The notes beneath the pieces were generated by a model. It worked only from the letters and a program-made list of their open reading frames with translations. It was not told the DNA's origin and searched no databases. Below, in pieces: positions 1 through 7,362 of a stretch of 19,826 nt of DNA (within the stretch, counting starts at the first letter, position 1; each line of letters begins with the position of its first letter). This DNA is from an uncultured Lachnospiraceae bacterium (GTDB lineage Bacteria > Bacillota > Clostridia > Lachnospirales > Lachnospiraceae): assembly GCA_900544445.1 (NCBI GenBank), contig UQVK01000072.1:1-19826 (forward strand), written 5' to 3'. Both the position numbers and the translations under genes were made by a program.

Positions 1-497
1 AGAAGATTTTCCAGTGCTTCCGGGAGAGCGTCCGCTTCCTGCTGCACAGCAGAAAGGCGATGGAGCTGATCCTCCTGAACGCGGCGGTGGGAGCAGCGGC
101 GACCCTGCTTCGTTTCTTCCTTCAGGCCAGGCTTACGGAAAAGGGACTGCCGGATGCACTGCTGGGCCCGGCTCTGTTTTTCATGGGGCTTGGCGGCGCG
201 GCGGGAGCCAGGCTGATCCTGCACTGCAAAAGCTGGAGCTATGGACGGGTATTTGCGGTTTCCGCCATTGCGGTGGCCGGCTGTGTGGCCGCAGCCCTTC
301 TGCCCGTCCCGGCAGTTATGGTTTTCGGCGGTTTTCTATCGGCCCTGTTCGATAATTTTCTGCAGGTGCGCTCGGATGTGCGGCTGAATGAAATGGTGCC
401 TGCCGGGCAGAGAGCGACGCTGATTTCGGTATCTTCCCTCTGCTTTTCGGGGGTGATGATCGTGCTGTCGCCGTTGTTCGGGCTGCTGTTTTCCTGA
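1..497 (+). CDS. MFS transporter, C-terminal part (5' end outside window)
   Basis: The reading frame is open from the first full codon (base 3) to a TGA at 495-497, so this is the tail of a longer gene; the ATG at 60 is an internal methionine. About 164 residues are visible. They hold roughly four to five hydrophobic membrane segments with short charged loops, and near the end a loop with RATLISVSS followed by a glycine-rich last helix. That layout is typical of the second half of a major facilitator permease (a 12-helix secondary transporter of the cytoplasmic membrane). The substrate cannot be inferred. The gene converges on the glycosyltransferase at 526-1458, with only 28 bases between the stop codons and no obvious terminator. 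MFS membership is inferred from hydrophobic pattern and loop style; another polytopic transporter is possible. Confidence 0.75.
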   Translation, partial: KIFQCFRESVRFLLHSRKAMELILLNAAVGAAATLLRFFLQARLTEKGLPDALLGPALFFMGLGGAAGARLILHCKSWSYGRVFAVSAIAVAGCVAAALLPVPAVMVFGGFLSALFDNFLQVRSDVRLNEMVPAGQRATLISVSSLCFSGVMIVLSPLFGLLFS

Positions 498-525
498 GGC
501 GGAGAGATAATTTCCCAGGAGGCTT

Positions 526-1458
526 CTAAAAGCGTGCCGGAAGCGCAGACGCGATCCGGACCGCCGCGGCCATACCGCCGTCCCCATAGGACGGCTGCTG
601 TAAAAATTCTGTGGATGCGCCGCAGAGCTCCTGGCCGGCGGCCAGTCCCTGAAGCATTTCACCCTCCCAGCCGAAAAGCCTTGCAATGGAAATGGATTCA
701 ACGCCGAGCACCGCATCCGCGATATGCTCCCGATAAGAACCGATGTGCTTTTCAATCAGAAACCGCATGAGCTCCAGCCGTTTTTCCATGCTTCTTACGT
801 TGGAAGAGGCGGGTGCGGTGCGGTAGTCGATAAGCGGTTCGGGCACAATTCCGATCCACGCCTCCGGGACGGTTTCCAGCAGGCTCAGAAAAAAATCCCA
901 GTCCTCAAAGCCCGAACGCATGGTTTCGTCATATCCGCCGCATTGCTCCCAGGCCCCGCGCCGGAGAATGTGGGTGGCGGGGCAGCGGTTACGGGAAAGA
1001 AAGGCCGTGATTCCGCCTCCGGCGGGGCAGACTGTGGCGTCAAGAACCCCGAAGGTGCGCATCCAGGAGGAAGCGGCGACCAGGCCGGAGCGTTCACGCA
1101 GCAGGCCGCTGACCTGCTCGATATAGGCGGGTTCCAACCGGTCGTCCCCATCCAGTACCAGCACCAGGGGAGCCTGCGCGCTGCCAATGCCCGCATTTCT
1201 TGCCGCCGATACACCGCCGTTTGGCTGGCGCAGGACGGTTATGGGAACGCAGAAGGAAGGATCGGATTCGATCTGTGCCAGAATGCGAAGGGAGGCTTCA
1301 TCTGTGGAGCCGTCGTCCACAAGGATGATTCCCGCAGGGGGTGTTGTCTGGGCACACAGGGACTGCACGGCCTCCAGAATCATGGAGCCCTGGTTGAAGC
1401 TGGTGACGACCGCCTGTACATCCATGGCGGCACGGGGATTTCTTTCGGATGGATTCAT
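526..1458 (-). CDS. Glycosyltransferase family 2
   Basis: This is a 310-residue protein that would transfer a sugar from a nucleotide-sugar donor to an unknown acceptor, probably at the inner face of the membrane. The GT-A fold is recognisable. A beta-strand AVVTSFNQG lies near residues 16-24, the nucleotide-binding VDDGSTD at 47-53, GGVSAARNAGI at about 81-91, and the metal-binding DGDD at 103-106. An ED-W pair (FEDWDFF) sits in the acceptor region. The last 100 residues lack clear family motifs. The ATG at 1456-1458 is preceded by GGGAGG at a normal distance. A second ATG at residue 12 has no ribosome binding site and is less likely. No sugar or capsule genes adjoin it, so the acceptor is unknown. 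There is no membrane segment, so this is a soluble or peripheral enzyme. Confidence 0.9.
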   Translation of the reverse strand: MNPSERNPRAAMDVQAVVTSFNQGSMILEAVQSLCAQTTPPAGIILVDDGSTDEASLRILAQIESDPSFCVPITVLRQPNGGVSAARNAGIGSAQAPLVLVLDGDDRLEPAYIEQVSGLLRERSGLVAASSWMRTFGVLDATVCPAGGGITAFLSRNRCPATHILRRGAWEQCGGYDETMRSGFEDWDFFLSLLETVPEAWIGIVPEPLIDYRTAPASSNVRSMEKRLELMRFLIEKHIGSYREHIADAVLGVESISIARLFGWEGEMLQGLAAGQELCGASTEFLQQPSYGDGGMAAAVRIASALPARF

Positions 1459-1507
1459 GATGGTTCCTCCCTTTTCTCATTCAGATACAAAATGTTATTG
1501 TTGTTAC

Positions 1508-1536
1508 AGTATAGCATGGCGGGGTGATTGTTTCCA
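1508..1536 (-). promoter_or_regulatory. Putative promoter for the glycosyltransferase
   Basis: On the minus strand a TATACT -10 box (forward 1508-1513) lies 17 bases from TGGAAA (forward 1531-1536), a 4/6 match to the -35 consensus. It is about 50 bases upstream of the glycosyltransferase start. The -35 is weak. Confidence 0.4.
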
Positions 1537-1555
1537 TATTATTGTGTGGAGGGAA

Positions 1556-1583
1556 TTGCGCATTAGAGGGAAAATGCTATAAT
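1556..1583 (+). promoter_or_regulatory. Putative sigma-A promoter of the membrane protein/Sel1 operon
   Basis: TTGCGC (1556-1561) and a perfect TATAAT (1578-1583) are separated by 16 bases. They lie 85 bases before the ATG at 1669. The -10 is consensus, the -35 is moderate. It is divergent from the glycosyltransferase promoter. Confidence 0.6.
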
Positions 1584-1668
1584 AAAAATGTCGGTATTTG
1601 TGAATGTTGCATGACCGGATTTTGAAATTATGTGACTGCATCAATGGGGAAATGAAGCAGGGGGGCCA

Positions 1669-2589
1669 ATGGAAACTGAAAAGGATAAGAAAAAACGATT
1701 TTATCTCAAATGGCCATGGAATGTGGTCGTCTATATTTTTCTCGTTGTTCTGTTGCGCATTTTTGCGATTCCGTTTATTTTACTCATCATGTGGTGGAAC
1801 AAAAAGCAGCAGCCGGATGGGCCGGAGGAAGGATACTGCCTCCAGAAGACCCGCAGGCGGCTTATCGGGTTGATCCCGGCGGCTTTCTGTCTGCTGTTTG
1901 GAGGATTAAGCCTGGGGTTCTTTTATATGGGGCATACGCTTCCGGAAGAGGCGGAGCGCCTGAATGAGGAAATGCGGATCTTTTATTATCTGAGCCCATT
2001 CCTGGGAGCGGGCCTGCTGGCACTGGGAATTTTTCTGGCCTGGCAGAGCCTGCGGGACGCTCTGTGTCCGGAAAAAAGCGGTCTGGCGAAGTCCATCCGC
2101 ATCCAGCTGCCCTACCCGGAGGAGGCGCCCCCTGTCCGGAAGCTGTTTGCCATGGTGGACCAGGATATTAAGGAAAACGGCGTCTGGTTCGGCCATATGG
2201 CTGTCGGCAGGGAGTGGGTGCTGGGGGACGAGGCCTCCCGGATTCCCAGAATACGGGGAATTTTCGGACGGGACGAGGTACGCTCCTCCGGCAGCGGCAA
2301 TAACCGCCGGGTAAGCCGTATTCTGGAGGTCTGGATTCTGGACGACCGGCAGCGGCGCCAGGTCACTTCCCTGAAATCCCCAAAGGAGCTGCAGGGGGCA
2401 TTGGAGTGCCTGAGGCAGCGGGCGCCTGCCGCCATTTTTGGAACCTACGGCTCCATGGAATATGATAAGGCGGCTTACGCGAATGCGGATGAGTGGCAGT
2501 TCATGGAACTGGAATACCGGAAGAAAAAAGCGCAGCTGGAGGAACAGGAAGACCTGATGCAGAAGCAGCAGGCGCTGGAGAGACGGTAA
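1669..2589 (+). CDS. Membrane protein of unknown function, three predicted helices
   Basis: I do not recognise this 306-residue protein. The N-terminus is a short lysine-rich stretch followed by a long hydrophobic segment (about residues 16-43). Two more hydrophobic segments lie at about 66-90 and 103-126. The remaining 180 residues are charged and look cytoplasmic. The C-terminus (about 270-306) is rich in E, Q, K and R in a heptad-like pattern and could form a coiled coil. There is no signal-peptidase site. The start is an ATG after a G-rich stretch (AGCAGGGGGGCCA), a poor but usable ribosome site. The Sel1-repeat gene follows after 50 bases on the same strand with its own strong ribosome site, so the two are probably co-transcribed. 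The pairing suggests a membrane anchor plus a cytoplasmic adaptor, but this is inference. Confidence 0.7.
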   Translation: METEKDKKKRFYLKWPWNVVVYIFLVVLLRIFAIPFILLIMWWNKKQQPDGPEEGYCLQKTRRRLIGLIPAAFCLLFGGLSLGFFYMGHTLPEEAERLNEEMRIFYYLSPFLGAGLLALGIFLAWQSLRDALCPEKSGLAKSIRIQLPYPEEAPPVRKLFAMVDQDIKENGVWFGHMAVGREWVLGDEASRIPRIRGIFGRDEVRSSGSGNNRRVSRILEVWILDDRQRRQVTSLKSPKELQGALECLRQRAPAAIFGTYGSMEYDKAAYANADEWQFMELEYRKKKAQLEEQEDLMQKQQALERR

Positions 2590-2639
2590 AACAGAAAAAA
2601 TAAATTTGCGCAGTCCAGGAGACGCAGAAGGAGGGAAAT

Positions 2640-3887
2640 ATGGGAAGGTTTTTCAGTGATGCGGTGGAAACCGCGCTTCGGGATCTTTACTATCAGATGT
2701 GGACCGGACGGGGGCGGGAGGCGTTCCGCCTTTTGGAACAGGCTTCGGACGCGGGGGACGGGGATGCGTCCTGCCTGCTGGCTCGTTGTCTGTGCGGCGG
2801 TCAGTATGTCTGGGACGGCCACGGTTTTCCGGAGGATGGACGGCGTGCAACGGGGCTGCTTCATAAATCCGTGGAGCAGGGAAGCGCTCTGGGCGTGCTG
2901 ATCTGCCTGCGGTCAGGGGAACTGAAGCCGTATCTGGAAAAGAAGATGCCCTTTTCAAGCCTGCAGGAAGCCTTCAATATTGTGTTGGATAAAGCGGAAG
3001 CGGGAGAACCATTCTGCCAGTATACCATTGGAAACAGTTATTTCTGGTGGGATTTTCTGCGCATTCAGGGAAAGAAGCGGGAGGACTTCTCCAGTCAGGA
3101 GGCGTTCAGAGAATATCTTCGGGAGAACATTACAAAATGTGAGGACTGGTTCTGGAAGGCATTCCAAAACGGCGTATTCTATGCCGGTAATAACCTCAGG
3201 CATTACTATGAAAAGGGGGATGAGGATATTGTTCTTCCTTGGCCGGAAAAGGCGGCGGATATCAACCGCATCGGGGCGGAATACGGATATCCCGGTTATC
3301 AGTATAAATATGGCTGGGACCTGAAACGGGAGGGAAAGGCTGAGGAAGCCGGAATCTGGTTCCGAAAAGCCGCAGAGGGCGGGGAGCGGAGCGCGTTCCC
3401 TGATGCGGGAGATGCCTGGAGGCTGGGAAATGGAGGCCCAAAGGATATGGCACGCGCCGCCTGGTACTATGAACAGGGACTGAACGACCCGGCGAACGGG
3501 GAATACTGCGCCGGATGGCTGGGGATTCTCTATTATCAGGGAGAAGGTGTGCCTCAGGATTATGCCAGGGCTTTCCGGCTGCTCAAATGGACGGATGATA
3601 CGGGCAAAAAGGGAAACTGGCTCGTATACTATCTTGGGGACTGTTACGCCAACGGGAAAGGAACACAGCAGGACTATGCGGCTGCCCGGAGATATCTGGA
3701 GCGGATCGACTGGAACTGCCCGGACGGCTTTTATCTTCTGGGATATCTTTATGCCAGAGGCCTGGGCGGGCCGAAGGACATCGCCAAAGGCGTTGAATTT
3801 CTTCAAAAGGCCGGAAATCAGTCCCGGGCCAGAGAAGAGCTGAAACGATATAAGAGAACCCTCTTTGGCAAGTGGGTCGAGCGCTGA
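2640..3887 (+). CDS. Sel1-like (TPR-type) repeat protein
   Basis: This is a 415-residue soluble protein. Its C-terminal half consists of Sel1-like helical repeats with the usual A-x-x-x-G-x-G pattern. Examples are LGILYYQGEGVPQDYARAF (about 295-315), LGDCYANGKGTQQDYAAAR (about 330-350) and LGYLYARGLGGPKDIAKG (about 365-383). Degenerate copies occur near residues 40-85 and 215-245. Sel1 arrays are protein-interaction scaffolds; no catalytic motif is visible. There is no signal peptide or membrane segment, so it is probably cytoplasmic. The ATG at 2640 is preceded by GAAGGAGGG at good spacing. It lies 50 bases downstream of the membrane protein and is probably in its operon. The middle (about 90-200) has no repeat I recognise. 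Confidence 0.8.
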   Translation: MGRFFSDAVETALRDLYYQMWTGRGREAFRLLEQASDAGDGDASCLLARCLCGGQYVWDGHGFPEDGRRATGLLHKSVEQGSALGVLICLRSGELKPYLEKKMPFSSLQEAFNIVLDKAEAGEPFCQYTIGNSYFWWDFLRIQGKKREDFSSQEAFREYLRENITKCEDWFWKAFQNGVFYAGNNLRHYYEKGDEDIVLPWPEKAADINRIGAEYGYPGYQYKYGWDLKREGKAEEAGIWFRKAAEGGERSAFPDAGDAWRLGNGGPKDMARAAWYYEQGLNDPANGEYCAGWLGILYYQGEGVPQDYARAFRLLKWTDDTGKKGNWLVYYLGDCYANGKGTQQDYAAARRYLERIDWNCPDGFYLLGYLYARGLGGPKDIAKGVEFLQKAGNQSRAREELKRYKRTLFGKWVER

Positions 3888-3897
3888 AGGGACAGGG

Positions 3898-3924
3898 AAA
3901 AAAGAAGTCGGGCGGACGGCCCGG
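3898..3924 (-). terminator. Putative intrinsic terminator of the P-loop kinase gene
   Basis: Read on the minus strand, CGGGC and GCCCG form a 5-bp GC stem (forward 3909-3913 with 3919-3923, extendable by one G-T pair). A T-rich tract containing six T in a row (forward 3898-3903) follows. It begins 41 bases after the kinase stop. On the plus strand the hairpin lacks a T-run, so it would serve the Sel1 gene only poorly. Confidence 0.5.
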
Positions 3925-3964
3925 ATTTACGGTATGTCGGCAATGGTGTCCGTCGGGATCGCCG

Positions 3965-4483
3965 CTAATTTCCATTTCCCCGCACAGCTTCGTATATTTC
4001 CGAAACAATATCAGAAAAACCGATTTCAGCAGTTATGGGCTTTTCGGACAGCACATCCGAAAAGTCCTTTTCACGCCACCATCTTTTCATCGCTTCCGCG
4101 CCGAATTCATGGCAGTTTGGCTTTGTCTGATGCCTTCTCAGCGTTTCTTCAAAGGGAAGGTCAAAATACCAGGCGTAGATCTGATCCCCGTACAACCGGC
4201 GGGCCAGCTCAAACAGGGGCCGGTACCAGTCGGCGTACAGGATGCCCTCCAGAATGGTGATTTCGCTGTGCGCGTGCCCGTATTTCAACAGCTCCATCAA
4301 CAGCAGGATGGCTTCGGTGTGCGGCCCGTCCTTCACCTTCAGCATGTCCCGCCGTACCACGTCCTGCGAGAGAAGCAGGGGATGGCCGCCAGCGGTACTA
4401 TTTCCCAGCTTTTTCTGCAGTTCCTTTGCAACGGTGGTTTTTCCGCTGCCGGAATTTCCTCTGAGTATGATCAGCTTTTCCAT
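3965..4483 (-). CDS. P-loop kinase / AAA-type small ATPase
   Basis: This 172-residue protein has a perfect Walker A at its N-terminus (GNSGSGKTT, residues 9-17). A hydrophobic strand ending in LEG (about 76-80) is a Walker B-like candidate. Around residues 112-125 the FEETLRRH and TKPN residues resemble the LID region of small phosphotransferases. The size and order fit the zeta-toxin/nucleoside-kinase-like P-loop kinases usually annotated only as 'AAA family ATPase' or 'kinase'. The substrate is unknown; a small molecule is more likely than a protein. The ATG at 4481-4483 is preceded by GGAGGG, 8 bases away. It is a single-gene unit convergent with the Sel1 gene. It has no antitoxin partner beside it, which argues against a true zeta toxin. 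Confidence 0.8.
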   Translation of the reverse strand: MEKLIILRGNSGSGKTTVAKELQKKLGNSTAGGHPLLLSQDVVRRDMLKVKDGPHTEAILLLMELLKYGHAHSEITILEGILYADWYRPLFELARRLYGDQIYAWYFDLPFEETLRRHQTKPNCHEFGAEAMKRWWREKDFSDVLSEKPITAEIGFSDIVSEIYEAVRGNGN

Positions 4484-4595
4484 TGGTCGTTCCCTCCTGT
4501 GTCCCGACAGCCGGGCGTGATTTCGTGCATGGAAATGAAAACATTTTTTCTGATTTTAACATGGACAGTTACAGATTTCAATTTGTGTTAAATTA

Positions 4596-4624
4596 TTGAC
4601 GTTGTAAATAAAAATTAATACAAT
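4596..4624 (+). promoter_or_regulatory. Strong promoter of the antitoxin locus, with overlapping palindrome
   Basis: TTGACG (4596-4601), a 17-base spacer and TACAAT (4619-4624) make a near-consensus promoter. The spacer edges carry TTGTA (4602-4606) and TACAA (4619-4623) as an inverted repeat, which overlaps the -10. Such a site is where a ribbon-helix-helix antitoxin could bind to repress itself. The operator role is inferred. Confidence 0.7.
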
Positions 4625-4654
4625 AAATATATTAAAGAAAGAGGAGTGATGATT

Positions 4655-4939
4655 ATGGCTAATACAACTAATGTCAATATTCGTATGGATGCAGATTTAA
4701 AGCGGCAGTTTGAAGCTTTTTGTGCGGATATGGGAATGTCAATGACAACGGCTTTCAATATTTTTGCGAAGAAAGCAGTTCGGGAATACAGAATACCATT
4801 TGAAATAGGAGGGGAAATGCCGAATGCGGAAACGGTTGAGGCCATGCGGGAAGTACAGCAGATGAAGGCTGATCCTTCTCTTGGAAAAACCTATAATAAC
4901 GTAGACCAGATGATGGAGGAACTGCTTTCCGATGTATAA
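4655..4939 (+). CDS. RelB/DinJ family antitoxin
   Basis: This 94-residue protein is a type II toxin-antitoxin antitoxin. The N-terminal ribbon-helix-helix DNA-binding domain (about residues 2-50) has the family pattern: NVNIRMDADLKRQFE, then MGMSMTTAFNIFAKKAVRE and RIPFE. The C-terminal 40 residues are acidic and would bind the toxin. The ATG at 4655 is chosen because GAGGAG (4641-4646) lies 8 bases upstream. The GTG at 4646 and ATG at 4649 overlap or crowd the ribosome site. Its stop overlaps the start of the YafQ-type toxin remnant by 8 bases, the usual antitoxin-first coupling. Since the toxin is broken, this is an orphan antitoxin. The locus is visibly more AT-rich than its surroundings, suggesting acquisition. 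Confidence 0.9.
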   Translation: MANTTNVNIRMDADLKRQFEAFCADMGMSMTTAFNIFAKKAVREYRIPFEIGGEMPNAETVEAMREVQQMKADPSLGKTYNNVDQMMEELLSDV

Positions 4940-5110
4940 TATCAGGCCAACCACAAAATTTCAAAAAGATTTGAAAAGAGTGAAGAAAAGAGGGTATGAT
5001 ATTTCCCTGCTTACGGAGGTTATTAAAAAACTGGCCGAAGGAGAGCCGCTTCCTGAGAAGAGCTGATTTTGTACCTTACCCGAACAGGAACCCACAGCGA
5101 CCTGTTTTAA
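4932..5110 (+). pseudogene. YafQ-type toxin remnant with internal deletion and frameshift
   Basis: The ATG at 4932 overlaps the antitoxin stop and opens a frame beginning MYNIRPTTKFQKDLKRV. It resembles the N-terminus of YafQ/RelE-type mRNA interferases and ends at TGA 5064-5066 after 44 codons (normal toxins are about 90). Three bases before that stop, in another frame (5063-5110), the DNA encodes LILYLTRTGTHSDLF and then TAA. This is the characteristic C-terminal strand of the same family, with the conserved R, H and F. About 30 residues in the middle, including the family's central histidine and H-x-x-x-D-W segment, are missing and the join is out of frame. No functional endoribonuclease can be made. 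Confidence 0.85.
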
Positions 5111-5140
5111 GAAATGATTTTACACGCAGGAGGCGGCCAC

Positions 5141-5893
5141 ATGCTTCAGATAGCAATATGCGACGACGAGCCTTCCCAGCTGGCCCTGCTGGAAGCGTTC
5201 GTATCGGAATGGGCGAAGGAAAACAGACAGGAAATCTCCCTGGAGCTGTGCCGGAATGCGGAGCAGTTCCTTTTTCTGATGGAAGAACGGGAGGAGAAAA
5301 AGCAGAACGTGGATATACTCCTTCTCGACATCGAGATGCCCGGCATGGACGGAGTGGCGCTGGCGCACAGGCTCCGGGAGGAAGGGGCAGGGATGCAGCT
5401 TCTGTTTGTGACCGGAATCGCGGAACGCGCGCCGGAGGGCTATGACGTGGACGCGGTATCCTTCCTCATCAAGCCGGTGAAGAAGGAGCGGCTGTCTGCC
5501 TGTCTGGATAAGGCGGTGTCCCGGATCGGGCGGCAGGAGCCGGCGGTTCTTCTGGAAACGGCGGGAGCTCTGGAACGGGTCAGGCTGCGGGATATCTGTT
5601 TTCTGGAAAGCGCGTCCCACGACACGCTGGTACACTGCGCCGGACGCAGGGAACCGGTTCGCTGCATTCAGGGAATCGCTCAGGTGGAGCGGCTTCTCGG
5701 GGAAGAGAGCAGGGCCTTTTATAAAATCCACCGGACCTGCGTGGTAGGACTTGCCTACGTGGAGCGGATCACCCGCAGGGAGGTGACCATGGAGGGCGGC
5801 ACGGTACTTCCCCTTGCCAGAGGAAAATGGGAGGGACTGAACCGGGCGTATCTGGCCTGGTACCGCACCGGAACGGCGCGGGAAAAGGAGTGA
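5141..5893 (+). CDS. LytTR-family response regulator (AgrA/ComE-like)
   Basis: This 250-residue cytoplasmic transcription factor has an N-terminal receiver domain (about 1-120). Its acidic pocket is CDDE (6-9), the phospho-acceptor D63 lies in LLLDIEMPGMDG, and the conserved lysine is K111 in IKPVKKE. A LytTR DNA-binding domain follows (about 145-245), with DICFLES, FYKIHRTCVV and the closing LPLARGKWEGL. The ATG at 5141 is preceded by AGGAGG (5128-5133) at 7 bases; an upstream in-frame ATG at 5114 has no ribosome site. The histidine kinase follows 24 bases later and should be its partner. LytTR regulators bind pairs of direct repeats and commonly control peptide signalling, bacteriocins or export. 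The gene begins only 30 bases after the toxin remnant, so no separate promoter is apparent. Confidence 0.92.
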   Translation: MLQIAICDDEPSQLALLEAFVSEWAKENRQEISLELCRNAEQFLFLMEEREEKKQNVDILLLDIEMPGMDGVALAHRLREEGAGMQLLFVTGIAERAPEGYDVDAVSFLIKPVKKERLSACLDKAVSRIGRQEPAVLLETAGALERVRLRDICFLESASHDTLVHCAGRREPVRCIQGIAQVERLLGEESRAFYKIHRTCVVGLAYVERITRREVTMEGGTVLPLARGKWEGLNRAYLAWYRTGTAREKE

Positions 5894-5917
5894 GAGGGAA
5901 GGAGAATAACGGAAACC

Positions 5918-7138
5918 ATGATGGAAACGGCTGTTTTGAACCTGATCTGGCTGTTTTTATACGGATACTGTATCGAAGGAATGGGAACCATCCAGAAGGG
6001 GCGGGGGAGACGGATCGTGGCAGGACTCATTTCCCTTCTTCTTCTGGCGCTTTCGCTTTGGATTCCGCTCTGGTCGATCTGGCTTCTGGAGGGGCTGACG
6101 GCGGTTCTGTTCGTTCTCTTTTTTGACGAGGAGCCCTTTCGGCAGCAGTGGAAGCGGGCGGCAGTTCCGGCTTTGCTTTTTGCCTGTCTGACGGCGGCTG
6201 GCGCGGCTTTGGGGAGCGGGAACCTGTTTCCCGCCGCAAACGGGATCGTCTGTCTGGTTCTGTTCCTTCTGCTGGCGCATAAACGGGGCTATCTGCGGGC
6301 GGGAAACGCCGCGTCGGTGGGAGCGGTGTACGTGCTGCTCTCCGCCTTTCCGGTTGTTTTTGCCGGAGAGCTGACGGATGTTGCGGGTCTGTGGATTGCG
6401 CCGGAAATGGGGCGGCTTCTTCTGTGGGGAATCGTTCTGGTGGAGGTGCTTCTGTTTTTCGCTCTGGAGGGGACGCTGTTTTCCTGGCAGAAGGGATTTG
6501 AACGCAGCGCCGAACGCTTTCAGCAGGATGTGCTGACCCATCAGTATGAGGAAATCCGTACCATCTATACGAATATGCGGGGGTGGCGGCACGACTACCA
6601 TAACCATCTGCAGGTGATCAAGGCGCAGCTCGCCCTGGGAGAGACGGATCAGCTGCAGCGCTATCTGGACGAGCTGGAGCAGGATCTGGACCGGGTGGAT
6701 TCCTGGATCAAGTCGGGGAACCTGATGGCGGACGCCATTTTAAACAGTAAGCTGTCTCTGGCGCAGCAGAAAAAGATTGCTGTGAACTGTAAGGCCAGGC
6801 TGCCGGAAAACCTGCCGGTGGAGGATGTGGATCTGTGCGTGATTCTGGGAAACCTGCTGGACAACGCGCTGGAGGCCTGTGAGCAGATTCCGGAGGAAGG
6901 ACGCTTCCTGCGGGTCTATCTGGCGGTAAACGGCCGTCAGCTTTATATGTCCATTCAGAATTCAGCAAAGGAAGAGCTGAACTTCAATGAGCGCAATTAC
7001 ATCACCCAGAAGCGGGGCAGCCATGGCTTCGGCATGAAGCGGGTCAGCGCGGTGGTGGAAAAATACGACGGCTTTCTCAACCTGGCGAACGAACCGGGCA
7101 TCTTTGCGGCGGAGGTGACGCTCCCGTTGGCGGGGTGA
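5918..7138 (+). CDS. GHKL sensor histidine kinase (AgrC-like)
   Basis: This is a 406-residue membrane kinase. The first about 190 residues hold around six hydrophobic segments and no large extracellular domain, as in AgrC-type peptide sensors. A helical linker leads to the H-box WRHDYHNHLQ with phospho-acceptor H225. The ATPase domain shows the N-box NLLDNALEAC (about 311-320) and the G-box GFGMKRV (about 369-375). It is expected to phosphorylate the adjacent LytTR regulator at D63. A GGAAGGAG site lies about 13 bases before ATG 5918; the next codon is also ATG and equally possible. The kinase is followed by a 224-base interval with a short ORF and hairpin, then two ABC genes. The ligand is unknown. 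Confidence 0.92.
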   Translation: MMETAVLNLIWLFLYGYCIEGMGTIQKGRGRRIVAGLISLLLLALSLWIPLWSIWLLEGLTAVLFVLFFDEEPFRQQWKRAAVPALLFACLTAAGAALGSGNLFPAANGIVCLVLFLLLAHKRGYLRAGNAASVGAVYVLLSAFPVVFAGELTDVAGLWIAPEMGRLLLWGIVLVEVLLFFALEGTLFSWQKGFERSAERFQQDVLTHQYEEIRTIYTNMRGWRHDYHNHLQVIKAQLALGETDQLQRYLDELEQDLDRVDSWIKSGNLMADAILNSKLSLAQQKKIAVNCKARLPENLPVEDVDLCVILGNLLDNALEACEQIPEEGRFLRVYLAVNGRQLYMSIQNSAKEELNFNERNYITQKRGSHGFGMKRVSAVVEKYDGFLNLANEPGIFAAEVTLPLAG

Positions 7139-7193
7139 TACTGCCAAAGAGGGAGCGGAATCCAGAAGGAGAGCTTTAGGAGGATGCGAATCC

Positions 7194-7268
7194 ATGATGC
7201 AGTTCATGAAAAAAATCAGTCATTTCGTGCGGGAATCCCCACAAACGGGGGTTCCTGTTTTATCATGA
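7194..7268 (+). CDS. Candidate 24-residue peptide (leader or signal peptide)
   Basis: An AGGAGG (7178-7183) lies 10 bases before ATG ATG at 7194/7197. The frame reads MMQFMKKISHFVRE and then SPQTGVPVLS before TGA at 7266-7268. The first half would form a basic amphipathic helix and the second half is proline/hydrophobic, with no cysteine. Its second half lies on a terminator-like hairpin (7232-7264). Two readings fit: a leader peptide in an attenuator controlling the ABC genes (as with bmrB before bmrCD in Bacillus), or a small exported signal sensed by the adjacent kinase. Another ATG at 7184 in a different frame gives a 60-codon ORF ending at the ABC start. It is less convincing. Reality of translation is unproven. 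Confidence 0.4.
   Translation: MMQFMKKISHFVRESPQTGVPVLS
7232..7264 (+). terminator. Intrinsic terminator/attenuator between kinase and ABC genes
   Basis: GGAATCCCC (7232-7240) pairs with GGGGGTTCC (7247-7255) over 9 bp, including one G-T pair, with a 6-base ACAAAC loop. TGTTTTATC follows. It lies 94 bases after the kinase stop and 99 bases before the ABC start. It may end the two-component operon or attenuate read-through into the transporter genes. Confidence 0.65.
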
Positions 7269-7362
7269 AGGAAAGTCCGGCGCAGGAGCTGTCCATCCCG
7301 GGAAGGAAATCAGCCGCCGGTATAAAGTTTCACAAAAAAACGCGCGAAAGGATCACTGGAGC

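Noticed and set aside
724..1527. 267-codon plus-strand frame opposite the glycosyltransferase
   Set aside because: It overlaps the well-supported glycosyltransferase gene antisense. Its translation is low in hydrophobic order, with no domain or ribosome site.
3965..4483. Zeta-toxin identity for the P-loop kinase
   Set aside because: The Walker A and size fit the superfamily, but no epsilon-type antitoxin adjoins it and zeta-specific motifs are not evident.
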